Shown: positions 55,414 to 64,000 of the stretch, in pieces
How the letters are laid out: every line of letters begins with the position of its first letter
Numbering within the stretch: the first letter of the stretch is position 1
Assembly: GCA_022009935.1 (NCBI GenBank)
Contig: CP091731.1
Location: forward strand, 1,736,001 to 1,800,000
Length of the DNA: 64,000 bases
Reading direction: 5' to 3'
DNA from: Candidatus Melainabacteria bacterium
Lineage (GTDB): Bacteria > Cyanobacteriota > Vampirovibrionia > Gastranaerophilales > Gastranaerophilaceae
The notes under the pieces: model-generated
Database searches by the model: none
What the model was told of the DNA's origin: nothing
The model's input: only the letters and a program-made list of their open reading frames with translations
Program-made: the position numbers and the translations under genes

Positions 55414-56237
55414 TTAAAAACGAACATGAAATAATTTGCTAGTTTTAACTATGGTTATTAAGAAAAATTTACATTTTTTATTTTTTAATATATCAAGACA
55501 AACATAATTCCCCATCAAATAACCTGCAACCGCCACAACAAATGGGGTTGAACCCGGAGAAATTTTGCAGATTTCATCTTTTTATTCTCTGCATCACAAT
55601 ATTCTATTTTCGATTTTATAATTGTGGCGCAAGCTTTTTGCGGTTTTTCACAGCTATAACAAACAGGCAAATCTTTCTCTATTCCCTCTTTTTTCAAAAT
55701 CCTAATGACATTTTTAAGAAAGTTGCAATTAAAGGATTCAATTTCTGAAATATCGCATACTTTTAAACAACTTGCATCAAGACGGTTTCCTGCACCCAAA
55801 CTTGTAATTATTTTAAGATTGTTTTTAAAGCAATATTTTATAAGTTCAATTTTTGACTTCATTGTGTCAATAGCATCAATGACATAATCGACTTTTTTAT
55901 TTTTAAATATTTTTTCGTTTAAATTGTCTGTATAAAAACAGTCATAAACATTGACTTTTGCATTTTTGTTAATATCAAGTATGCGATTTTTTAAAAAGCT
56001 GTGTTTTTTTGTGTCCAATTGTTGAATTTAAAGCAACAAGTTGTCTATTTAAGTTGGAATAATTTACATCATCAAAATCGACGATTGAAAACTCACCCAC
56101 TCCTGCACGAGCGAGGCTGTCAAGTGCATAACCGCCAACGCCGCCAAGTCCGAAAACAACAATGTGAAGATTTTCAAGTTTTTTTGAAAATCTTCACCCC
56201 ACACTATTTTATTCCGGCAAAAAATATCTTCACTCAT
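55414..56237 (-). CDS. tcdA: tRNA threonylcarbamoyladenosine dehydratase (ThiF/E1-like)
   Basis: E1-like enzyme that adenylates and cyclises t6A37 in tRNA to ct6A. Seen: LHIVVFGLGGVGGYALDSLA (nucleotide loop), GVGEFSIVDFDDVNYSNLNR, DYVIDAIDTMKSKIELIKYC, IITSLGAGNRLDAS, CDISEIESFNCNFLKNVIR, VCYSCEKPQ, and after a frame break ISPGSTPFVVAVAGYLMG. About 265 residues. Starts at 56237 with no strong ribosome-binding site. Frame breaks near 56190, 56010 and 55563. The exact C-terminus is uncertain; in the restored frame the stop is at 55414. gatB lies upstream on the same strand, with a palindrome between. Confidence 0.85.
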
Positions 56238-56247
56238 AACTATTGTT

Positions 56248-56287
56248 ATACGGGCGCGGCGACGAAATTTCGTCGCCGCGCCCGTAT
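56248..56287. repeat. 40-bp perfect GC-rich palindrome
   Basis: ATACGGGCGCGGCGACGAAA and its exact reverse complement abut at 56267/56268, forming a 20-bp stem with no extra loop. It is between gatB and tcdA, both minus strand, and is about 65% GC in a region near 30%. There is no T run after it, so termination is doubtful. Confidence 0.9.
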
Positions 56288-56299
56288 TTTATTTCTCCT

Positions 56300-57741
56300 T
56301 TATTTTGCTAAAGCAGCTTTAATCAAATCATTTAAAACAGCAGGGTTGGCTCGACCTTGTGTTTGTTTCATAACTTGTCCTACGAAAAATCCGAAAAGTT
56401 TTTCTTTTCCTGCTTTGTATTGTGCAACTTGATTTGGGTTTGCATTTATAATATCTTCAATGATTTTATTCAAAGCACCTGTGTCAGAAATGGCTCCCAT
56501 TCCTTTTTTTCAACAATTTCTTTGACATTGCCACCATTTTCAACAAGTTTTATAATAAGACTTTTGGCTATATTGTTAGTAATTGTTTTGTTTTCAATCA
56601 ACTCAATTAAATCTTTTAACATGCCTGGTGTCAATTTTGTTTCATTAATAGTAAGTTTATTTTCTTTTAAATAGGCAGTAACCTCACCCATCAAGAAATT
56701 TGAGGCCATTTTAACGTTAGTACCAAGTTTAATAACCTCATCAAAGAACAAAGCAGTTTCCATTTGTTCAACAATAACATTAGCATCGTAAGGAGTTAAT
56801 CCTAATTCAACATATCTATCACGTTTAGCTTGAGGTAATTCGGGCATTTTTGTTTTTATTTCATCAACCCAACTTTGAGATATTTCAAGCGGCATTAAAT
56901 CAGGTTCCGGGAAGTAGCGATAATCGTGAGCATCTTCTTTACCTCTCATAGACTTTGTAACACCTTCATTGTCATCCCAAAGTCTTGTTTCTTGAACAAC
57001 TTCACCACCTTCTTCAACAATGTCAATTTGTCTGTCTATTTCATACTCAATAGCTCTTTGAAGGGCACGAAAACTGTTAACGTTTTTTATTTCAGCACGA
57101 GTACCAAATTCTTTAGCGCCTTTTTCCATAACAGAAATGTTTGCATCACATCTCATAGAGCCTTCTTCCAGGTTTCCGTCGCACACATTTATATATCGTA
57201 AAACAGTTCTTAATTCTTCCATATAAGCGCGAGCCTCATCAGAGCTTCTCATGTCAGGTTCAGATACTATTTCAAGCAACGGAGTTCCTGCGCGGTTTAA
57301 ATCCACAAGTGAATAAGCAGACCCTGCTATGCCATTTGCACCTGCGTGAACAAGCTTTCCGGCATCTTCTTCCAAGTGTGCACGAGTTATACCTATTCTT
57401 TTTGCCGTTTATATCCAAATAGCCATTCACACAGATTGGTTTATCATACTGTGAAATTTGGTAACCTTTTGGCAAATCAGGATAAAAATATTGTTTACGG
57501 TCAAATTTGCAATATCTTGGAATTTCGCAATGTAAAGCAAGACCGCATAAAATTCCCATATTAACTACTTCTTTATTTAATACAGGCAACACCCGGGCAT
57601 GCCAAGTGTGATGGGACTTGTGTGAGTGTTGGGTTCTGCTCCAAACTCAGTACTATCCGGTGCAAAGATTTTTGATTTGGTTTTTAATTGTGCATGCACT
57701 TCCAATCCTATCACGACTTCATATTTATCACGTATACTCAC
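56300..57741 (-). CDS. gatB: Aspartyl/glutamyl-tRNA amidotransferase subunit B
   Basis: Part of the GatCAB complex that makes Gln-tRNA or Asn-tRNA by amidating misacylated tRNA. Seen: YEVVIGLEVHAQLKTKSKIF, VLPVLNKEVVNMGILCGLAL, YFYPDLPKGYQISQYDKPIC, VDLNRAGTPLLEIVSEPDMR, EGSMRCDANISVM, AHDYRYFPEPDLMPL, and the tail domain with NPNQVAQYKAGKEKLFGFFV and GQVMKQTQGRANP. About 480 residues. It starts at a GTG at 57741 behind AGAGGT. Frame breaks near 57590, 57400 and 56505. gatA and gatC are not in the window. The gpmI gene is directly upstream on the same strand. Confidence 0.95.
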
Positions 57742-57775
57742 TTGTTTTACCTCTTTTTCTATTTAATATTTTTAA

Positions 57776-59309
57776 TTACTTTATAATTAATGATTTTCCT
57801 GTCATTTCACTTGGTTGATTGATGCCCATTATGTCCAAAATTGTAGGAGCAACATCACACAAAAGCCCCGTCGTTTCTTAAATTAACTTTTTCATTGTCG
57901 TTTTTTATAACGATGAATGGAACAGGGTTAGTTGTATGTGCTGTTTGAACGGCATGAGTTTTAGGGTTTTCCATACACTCAGCATTGCCATGGTCAGCAG
58001 TAAGGAGCATAGTTACACCTTTATCCATAGCCTTTTGAGCGATTTTGCCAACGCATTTGTCAACAAACTCAACAGCCTTAACAACTGCCTCAAAATTACC
58101 TGTATGCCCTACCATATCAGGATTTGCAAAATTTACTAAAATAAATTGATAAGTCTTGTCATCCAAAGCACTCAAAACATTTTCACATACTTCTTTCGCA
58201 CTCATTTCAGGCTGCATATCGTATGTTGCAACTTTTGGTGAGTTGACAAGAACCCTTGTTTCCAATTCTCCTTTTTTCTCAACACCACCATTAAAGAAAA
58301 ATGTTATATGAGCATATTTTTCTGTTTCAGCCGTTCTAAACTGATTAATTTTATTATCTTCAAAAACATCAGTTAAAATATTTGTAAGTTTTTGAGGCGG
58401 AAATGCAATAGGCAAAGTGAAGGTTTCATCATACTGTGTAAATGTAACATAGTATAAATTGTCCAACACTTCCATACGTTCAAAACCGTTAAAGTTGACA
58501 AAAGTCAAAGCTTTTGTGATTTCACGAGCTCTATCCGGACGGAAGTTGAAGAAGATTATAGCATCAGAGCTTTTTATTCTTGAATCAGCAACGCCACAAA
58601 CAGTCGGTTTAACAAACTCATCGGTTTCATCTTTCTTATAAGAATTTTCAACCGCTTGTTTTGCAGCTTCAGCTTTTTGTCCTTCGCCTAAAACCAAACA
58701 GTTATAAGCTTTTTCAACACGGTCCCATCGATTATCTCTATCCATTGCCCAATATCTTCCCATGACAGAAGCAATTTGTGGCAAATGACGTTTTTTCAAT
58801 TCTTCTTCAATGATTTCAATATATTTTAATGAACTTTTAGGTGGTGTATCACGACCGTCAAGAAACGTATGTACATAAACTTTTTTCAAACCTTTTTTTG
58901 CTGCAAGGTCAATTAAAGCAATCAAGTGTTCCAAAGAACTGTGAACACCGCCATCTGAAAGTAAACCAAACAAATGAAGTGAAGAATTGTTGGTTTTGCA
59001 ATGGTTGATTGCACTTAAAAATTGTTCATTTTTATAAAATGAGCCGTCTTTTATTGCATTATTTATTCTAGACAATTCTTGATAAACAATTCGACCGGCA
59101 CCCTAAATTTAAGTGTCCAACCTCAGAATTTCCCATTTGACCTTGGGGCAAGCCTACAAATTCTCCGTCTGCTCGAATTTGTGTATAGCTTTGTGTTGCT
59201 TTTAATTCATCAAAATTTGGCGTGTTGTTCATTTTGTGCCATCTTTTGGGCAACCTTCAACATTTATCCCAAATCCGTCCATAATACACAATAAAACTCT
59301 TTTGTCCAT
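57776..59309 (-). CDS. gpmI: 2,3-bisphosphoglycerate-independent phosphoglycerate mutase
   Basis: Interconverts 3- and 2-phosphoglycerate in glycolysis. Alkaline-phosphatase fold with Mn2+ sites. Seen: VLLCIMDGFGIN, the catalytic serine in GQMGNSEVGHLNLG, LHLFGLLSDGGVHSSLEHLI, VYVHTFLDGRDTPPKSSLKY, ASVMGRYWAMDRDNRWDRVE, IIFFNFRPDRAREITKALT, KYAHITFFFNGGVE, VNFANPDMVGHTGNFEA and MLLTADHGNAECM. About 505 residues, full length. RBS AAAGGA before the ATG. Frame breaks near 59240, 59090 and 57870. It shows the BPG-independent form only. Confidence 0.95.
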
Positions 59310-59327
59310 TTTATTTTTTCCTTTATT

Positions 59328-60276
59328 TTAGATACTTTTATACTTTATATTATCCCCCAAAAAAAAATTGTTGTAAAATAGTAGATTAACCCACCCAAAA
59401 TTAATGAAGGTGCAAACGGAAATTGCTTTTATATCGTTGCTTATTTTTGTCATTTTTAACAATTTAAGACAGCTTAAAATTCCACTTAAAAATAAAACAG
59501 CTATGTTTATTATGTTATTTGGATAAAAGTGGCTTAAAATTGCAGAAACGGCAAATATTGATAGCATTGAAACTAAGCAATATTCTTTCTTTTCAGCAAT
59601 CCTTTTAAAAATTGAGGCAAAACAGAAACAACTTGCACCAAAAAAGCTCAAAATTATAATATTTAACAAACTTTTAAAACCAAATATCGCACCAAGCCCC
59701 ATCAACACATAGGAATCGCCTTCGCCAAAAGCTCGTTTTTTATAATTTTATAAATAAAGAAAGTTATAATTTCCAAAAATATAAAACCGACTAAACCACC
59801 CAAAACAGAATCAATCAAGTTTTTATTCAAAAAATTATATAGCAAGCCAAAAAGTGTTAAAATATAGGTATGACTTGTGAAAATAACTTTTTCCTTTATA
59901 TCTGTCATAAAAATGACGATAAATAAAGAAGCAAAAATAAAGTAAAAAAGCAAATTCAAACACAAACCGTATTTTTAAAAATAATGCACCATAAAATCAA
60001 TCCGTTTAAAAATTCAATTATTGGATATTGTATGCTTATTTTTTCATGACAAAAAGCACATTTTCCTCTTAAAAATACGTATGAAAAAATTGGAATATTG
60101 TGATACCATTTCAATTTATTTAAACATTTTGGGCATTTAGAAGGCGGAAAAACTATTGACTCGTCAGCCAATCCTCTTAAAATAACAACATTCAAGAAGC
60201 TTCCAATGCACAAACCAATTACAAAAATATATACCAAAAGCCATATTTCAATATTATTGATTTGAGTTATCATCAT
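59328..60276 (-). CDS. pilD: Type IV prepilin peptidase (PilD-like)
   Basis: Inner-membrane aspartyl protease that cleaves, and in some members methylates, type IV pilin-like leader peptides. N-terminal part: FVIGLCIGSFLNVVILRG, the zinc pair CPKCLNKLKW and GKCAFCHEKI, YPIIEFLNG. Catalytic aspartates in FMTDIKEKVIF and, after a break, GEGDSYVLMGLGAIFG. Multiple membrane helices. About 315 residues. It starts at an ATG at 60276 inside the end of the sigma factor gene, so translation is probably coupled. Frame breaks near 59960 and 59710. It implies type IV pili, a competence pseudopilus or type II secretion, consistent with dprA in the window. Confidence 0.88.
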
Positions 60277-61078
60277 TTTTCTCACTTAATATTTGAAAAA
60301 GTTGTTTTAGTGCTTTTTTAATAAACGTGAAACCATCATTTGATTTGAGTTTAGTAATTTTGCAATTTCTCTTTGAGAATATCCTTCAAAAAAAGTAAGC
60401 TTTACAACATCCTGAAGTTTTTTATCAAGTTGTGATAAAGCTTCTTTGACTTCGATTTTATTTTCGTTGATTGATTTAAAGTCGATTAAATCATCACGGT
60501 TTACAAGTATATTTTCAGCTCTTGAAAATTCATTATCAAGAGAAATTTGTTCAAGAGAAATAACATTTTTTCGTCTATCATATTCCATGACATCACTTAT
60601 TTTTTTCAATTGGCATTTGAAGAACTTTTGCAATATCATAATCAGTCGGGTTTTCAACATTGTTTGCAATTAAGCTTGTTCTTATTTGAGAAATACGATA
60701 AGCCAACTCTTGTATCGCTCGAGATGGCCTAATCATTGCTATTTTATCTCGCAAATAGTGTTTTATTTCACCTGTAATCTTATATGTCGCATATGTTTTA
60801 AAATTGTTACTTATATTACTTTTTATATGAATTTATGGCTTTTAACAATCCGATTGCCCCAACTTGAATAATGTCTTCAATCGGGTCAGTGCTTCTTCTT
60901 GCCAAGCCTTTTGCTATTTTATTTACAAGAGGCATGTAAGCCATTAAAACAAGTGTTTCATAATGTTTTTTGTTTTGCTATCACTTTCATTTTCATATTT
61001 TTGAAGCCATATCACAATTTCATCATTGTTAACTTCATTACTTTTTGGTAAATTTTGCATATCTTTTAACATTTCCAT
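60254..61078 (-). CDS. RNA polymerase sigma-70 family factor (WhiG/FliA/SigB-like)
   Basis: Alternative sigma factor with regions 2 to 4. Seen: LVLMAYMPLVNKIAKGLARR, DPIEDIIQVGAIGLLKAINS, FKTYATYKITGEIKHYLRDK and MIRPSRAIQELAYRISQIR (regions 2-3). Region 4 follows: ALSQLDKKLQDVVKLTFFEG and YSQREIAKLLNSNQMMVSRL. About 275 residues. It could be the factor reading the flagellin promoter at 44188, but that is inference. Frame breaks near 60970, 60815, 60620 and 60310. No ribosome-binding site is seen; a TTGACT-N17-TATAAT promoter ends 7 bases before the ATG, so the message is probably leaderless. It overlaps pilD by 23 bases. Confidence 0.9.
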
Positions 61079-61085
61079 ATTTAAA

Positions 61086-61114
61086 ATTATAAATGACACT
61101 TAAGTTCAAGTCAA
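61086..61114 (-). promoter_or_regulatory. Promoter of the sigma factor gene, leaderless type
   Basis: On the minus strand TTGACT (61114-61109), spacer 17, TATAAT (61091-61086), then 7 bases to the A of the ATG. Transcription would start at or near the start codon. Confidence 0.75.
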
Positions 61115-61301
61115 AAGAAAATATATTAATATATAAAAAAACTTGACAATAAATTTATATTTTGGTTATTATAACTTGTATTGTAGTTTCTGCACTTATA
61201 TTTTAATTTTAGAGCTTAAAAATATATAAAAGCTTGTAAATTTTTTTTGTGCGAAACACTTGGATATATGAGGAGAAAAAAGAAAAGAGGTCAAGATTAC
61301 T

Positions 61302-63019
61302 ATGAAAATCCAAAATGTGAAAAATTTTAATCAAAACAATCAAAAATTAAGTTTTAAAGCAGGGAAGCTTAATATTTTAGCAATGTCTGATAACCATGGA
61401 AATGTTCGAACTTTGCCAAATGTTGAAAAAACTGTTAAAAAATTTAAAAATGAAATATTTCCTAAAAGTGATGAAAAAAGTACTTTTAATGTGTTTGCAA
61501 TTGCCGGAGATTACTATATTAATCCTTCCAAAAAGGATTTAGAACTAAAATTAATAAAAATAAAACAAATGGTGAAGTTCAAGCAGGATTTCTCACAAAA
61601 CTTATTCACAGTGTAAAAAATATGTTAAAGCCAACTTCAAATTTTGAAACAGTTTTTACCATGGGAAATCACGATTTGGATGGTGGTGACAAGTTTATTT
61701 TAAACACATTAACTTCCCAACCACTAACCACAATTGCAACAAATGTTAATATGACAAAATCGCCTATAGTTGAAAACTTGGTAAAACAAGGAAAAAATAT
61801 CGTCCAATCTAAAGTTATTGAAATTGATGATGATAAAGACCAAAATTTAAAACACCATTCTTTATTTTTAGGTGTAACAATACCTGCTATGGATTTTTAT
61901 AATCCGGGATTGCTAAAAGAGATGGAGTTTTATAATAATTCAAGTAAAAAAGATGCCCAGTTGACAGAGGAAGATTTGCAAGAAACATTTAAAAGTGTTT
62001 GGCAACAGGTAGCTGACTTCAAAAAAAGAATATCCGAAAGGTGCCGTTATTTTGTCTTCTCACACAGGAAATAGAATTTCTGAAATGATACGAGAGCATG
62101 TAAGTGATATTGATGTTATATTGAATGGGCATGACCATGTCGAAACAACAACTTATCAAGGGAAAACAGCTTATTTTCTCTATGGGAAAAGATAATGAAA
62201 TTTTGCGTGGCTTAAGTTTGGAATTTGATGATTTTGGAGATTTAAAAACAATTCGTGAACGTTCTTATCATCCCTTAAATATAGACATGAATGACGGTCA
62301 GCCAAGTGAAATGAATGATTTTTTGGATGAAAACTTTAAAAGAAGATGTAACACCTATCGTTGCGGTTAAAGATTTAAGTGGTGATACTAATATGCTTCA
62401 TTATGATGAATCCATACGTTTTTCAAATAGCTATCTTGCAAACTATTTGACATCAGCAGTTAAACGTTCAGTTCGTGAAGTTAAACCAACTATTGATGCT
62501 ATTGCAATTCAATCTTCCGTTATTCGTGGTGGAATTAAAGATAAATCCAGCAATCTTGATTTAATGAAAGTATTTGATGGTGTAAGTGAAGACCTTGCTA
62601 CTGTTAAGGTTGGTAAAGTAAAAGGTAATCAACTCGTTGATTTGATTGCTGAAAATGTCAATGATAATTTAAAAAATAAAACAAGAAACACTCTTCTTCA
62701 ATGGTCGGACATTCAAATTAATAGAACACTTATTTCTCAAATTAATAACGGTGAAGCAAACGATAAAAAATATGAAGATGCAATAAAAATACGTGATAAA
62801 AAAACTAAAGAATTTGTGCCAATTTCTTTGGATAAAGATTATGAAATTTTATTGCCTGAAAAATATCTTTTGAAAGAAAATATTAAATCACCAAAATTAA
62901 TACGAAATCAATTTAAATCAATTGAAGGTACTTATGATTCGTTCTTGCGTCAATATTTAGATGATGTAAATTATGAAGTTATTATAACTTCAAAGACAAA
63001 GGAAGAAAGAATTAAATAA
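61302..63019 (+). CDS. 5'-nucleotidase/cyclic phosphodiesterase-like enzyme (UshA family)
   Basis: Metallophosphoesterase with a C-terminal 5'-nucleotidase domain. After MKIQNVKNFNQNNQKLSFKA come the metal-binding motifs NILAMSDNHGNVRTL, FAIAGDYY, VFTMGNHDLDGGDKF, VILSSHTGNRISEM and ILNGHDHVETTTY. The C-terminal domain (about residues 360-560) has RFSNSYLANYLTSAVKR, IDAIAIQSSVIRGGI and VKVGKVKGNQLVDLI. About 570 residues. No normal signal peptide, but an SFKA motif at residues 17-20, as discussed in findings. GAGGTC lies before the ATG. Frame breaks near 61580-61620, 62040-62070, 62185 and 62340. Substrate unknown. Confidence 0.85.
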
Positions 63020-63055
63020 TTTGGTAATTATTTTAATATTACTTGTTATTAATGG

Positions 63056-63090
63056 CGGACATATATTTCAAAAAATATGTCCGTTTTTTA
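63056..63090 (+). terminator. Intrinsic terminator after the nucleotidase-like gene
   Basis: CGGACATAT(ATTT) and (AA)ATATGTCCG arms with a short A-rich loop, followed by T6. Its last bases overlap the stop codon of the opposite small gene. Confidence 0.9.
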
Positions 63091-63243
63091 ATGTAAAATA
63101 TCAATTCCTATTTGTGCTAAATCTCTCAAATGTTATTAAATTAGGGATGGATATATTATTATTTTCAATCATTAAATCAGCAAGTTCTTTTATTTGTTGA
63201 AAAACATGTCAGCATTTGCAATAATATCTTCTTTATTTTTCAT
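63088..63243 (-). CDS. Small helical protein
   Basis: Not recognised. About 51 residues from an ATG at 63243 behind AGAGGA. It reads MKNKEDIIANADM, then, after a frame break near 63203, QQIKELADLMIENNNISIPN, and, after another near 63130, HLRDLAQIGIDILH. It is charged and helical, without a membrane segment. The clear ribosome-binding site and continuity argue for a gene, but the breaks keep this tentative. It converges on the nucleotidase-like gene and diverges from the Cro-like regulator. Confidence 0.5.
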
Positions 63244-63300
63244 TTGTTCCTCTTTTATTAACTTTTGTTACGATTATTATCCTCTTTGTGAATATTTTAA

Positions 63301-63311
63301 CCGATAATCGG
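63301..63311. promoter_or_regulatory. Palindromic candidate operator upstream of the Cro-like gene
   Basis: CCGATAATCGG is an 11-base perfect palindrome 42 bases before the regulator's ATG, between two divergent small genes. Its size and place fit an operator for autoregulation by a small HTH protein. Confidence 0.45.
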
Positions 63312-63353
63312 ATATGAATAGAATGATAAAAAAAATAAAGTATTATAAAAACT

Positions 63354-63557
63354 ATGATTGAGAATAAGTTATCAGAAATAATGGGGCGTAAGCGTGTTAA
63401 AATTGCAGAATTAGCTCGAGCTATAAATATAAGTTTTGCTGCTGCACACAGATTATATCATAACAAAGTAAAAACAATTGATTTAAATATATTAGATAGT
63501 CTATGTAAGTATTTAGAATGCACGCCAAATGATATATTTAAATTTACACCCGATTAA
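63354..63557 (+). CDS. Cro/C1-type HTH transcriptional regulator
   Basis: A 67-residue protein that is almost entirely one helix-turn-helix domain: MIENKLSEIMGRKRVKIAEL, the HTH pair ARAINISFAAAHRLYHNK, then ILDSLCKYLECTPNDIFKFT, the end typical of the YozG/small Cro family. The frame is intact. No ribosome-binding site is seen; TATTAT lies 7 bases before the ATG, so it may be leaderless. A palindrome is upstream. Small regulators like this often control neighbouring toxin-antitoxin or phage genes; none is obvious here except the small protein at 63088. Confidence 0.85.
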   Translation: MIENKLSEIMGRKRVKIAELARAINISFAAAHRLYHNKVKTIDLNILDSLCKYLECTPNDIFKFTPD

Positions 63558-63581
63558 ATAAAAATGTAAATAATAAAATAA

Positions 63582-63944
63582 CTAACAATTTTTCATTACT
63601 TCAGCTTTTAACTTGTCAGTTACAAAATCATATTTTTCACGATTATTAATATATAAATACCCTAAAACTGCTTCAAAAGCTGTTGCATTTCTGTGAAGAG
63701 TTTGATTTATGCGTCTTTGAGAAGAAGTTTTTATGTTTCTTGCACGTCTTAGAATATCAAGTTCCACTTCATTGAGAAAAGAACTCAACAATTCCAAAAG
63801 GTCATTTTGAAATTGAGCCTTCACAAATTGTACTGTAAGTTTGTGAAGTTCATTCAGTTTTCCGGTTTTATAAACAATTATTTCACGAACGACAAGTTCC
63901 CACAAAGCATCGCCTAAATGTGCATAACCTTTAATATTAATCAT
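63582..63944 (-). CDS. mrnC: Mini-ribonuclease 3
   Basis: RNase III-like endonuclease without a dsRNA-binding domain; it matures 23S rRNA in Bacillus and is found in Firmicutes and Cyanobacteria. Seen: GYAHLGDALWELVVREIIV (catalytic DALWE), LNELHKLTVQFVKAQFQND, LDILRRARNIKTSSQRRINQ, and HRNATAFEAVLGYLYI with the second acidic site. 120 residues, full length, frame intact. ATG at 63944. It is convergent with the Cro-like gene. cysS, often linked to mrnC, is elsewhere in the window. Confidence 0.93.
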   Translation of the reverse strand: MINIKGYAHLGDALWELVVREIIVYKTGKLNELHKLTVQFVKAQFQNDLLELLSSFLNEVELDILRRARNIKTSSQRRINQTLHRNATAFEAVLGYLYINNREKYDFVTDKLKAEVMKNC

Positions 63945-64000
63945 TATTTGTTATAACTCATTTTCGCAAAAATCCAATTTGTATATTGGTTTAACTCGAA

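Overview
The window is AT-rich (about 30% GC by eye) DNA from a Gram-negative, motile, fermentative bacterium. A two-partner-secretion outer-membrane pair, flagellin and a FliD-like cap, AdhE, Mini-RNase III, a membrane-anchored YvcK, RmuC, a type IV prepilin peptidase and an HD-GYP regulator occur together. This mix best suits the Melainabacteria/Vampirovibrionia (Gastranaerophilales), the non-photosynthetic sister group of Cyanobacteria. That assignment is inference; no rRNA or marker search was possible.

Almost every gene longer than about 600 bases is broken by one or more 1-base indels, usually in homopolymers. This looks like unpolished long-read consensus rather than biology. The tandem repeats of the large adhesin give an internal control: one copy has five A's and is frameshifted, while its twin has six and stays open. 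Broken genes are therefore annotated here as single CDSs with the frame breaks noted.

Layout. 1-2264: processive glycosyltransferase (5' end cut off) and YidC. 2280-8538: a small coiled-coil protein, RmuC, then a same-strand run of PxpA, YvcK, PanB, PanC and an unknown membrane protein. 8594-9639: a CoA-dehydratase-activase-related protein. 9703-19526: a divergent two-partner secretion locus, TpsB facing a very large repetitive TpsA adhesin that ends in a PilZ (c-di-GMP-binding) domain. 19639-24145: AlaRS, a Ser/Gly/Cys-rich small protein whose ribosome-binding site lies in a terminator-like hairpin, an HD-GYP response regulator and a GC-rich unexplained patch. 24324-30709: FliD-like cap protein, DtxR-family regulator, AdhE. 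30888-31700: an HTH remnant followed by two tandem copies of an element resembling a type I toxin-antitoxin module: a 32-33 aa hydrophobic peptide behind a perfect Shine-Dalgarno, with convergent promoters and conserved RNA pairing. 31752-38872: TrmL, NnrD, a small protein, DprA, TopA and a TPR protein in an overlapping operon-like run, then an opposing hypothetical gene. 38999-44148: an SF1 helicase fused to a PD-(D/E)XK-type nuclease, an HD-GYP-like protein, and flagellin behind a sigma-28-type promoter. 44323-47930: RsmE, CCA-adding enzyme, then a tRNA cluster (Pro-CGG, Cys-GCA, Gly-UCC, Pro-UGG) intermixed with ~152-bp repeats that each carry the 3' end of tRNA-Pro. 47996-64000: family 4 uracil-DNA glycosylase, MFS transporter, CysRS, L9, a TIM-barrel protein, two unknown cell-surface proteins, TcdA, GatB, GpmI, PilD, a WhiG/FliA-type sigma factor, a 5'-nucleotidase-like enzyme, a small protein, a Cro-like regulator and Mini-RNase III.

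Two observations stand out: the adhesin-PilZ fusion, which would link surface adhesion to c-di-GMP in one polypeptide, and the duplicated toxin-antitoxin-like element at 31.0-31.7 kb.
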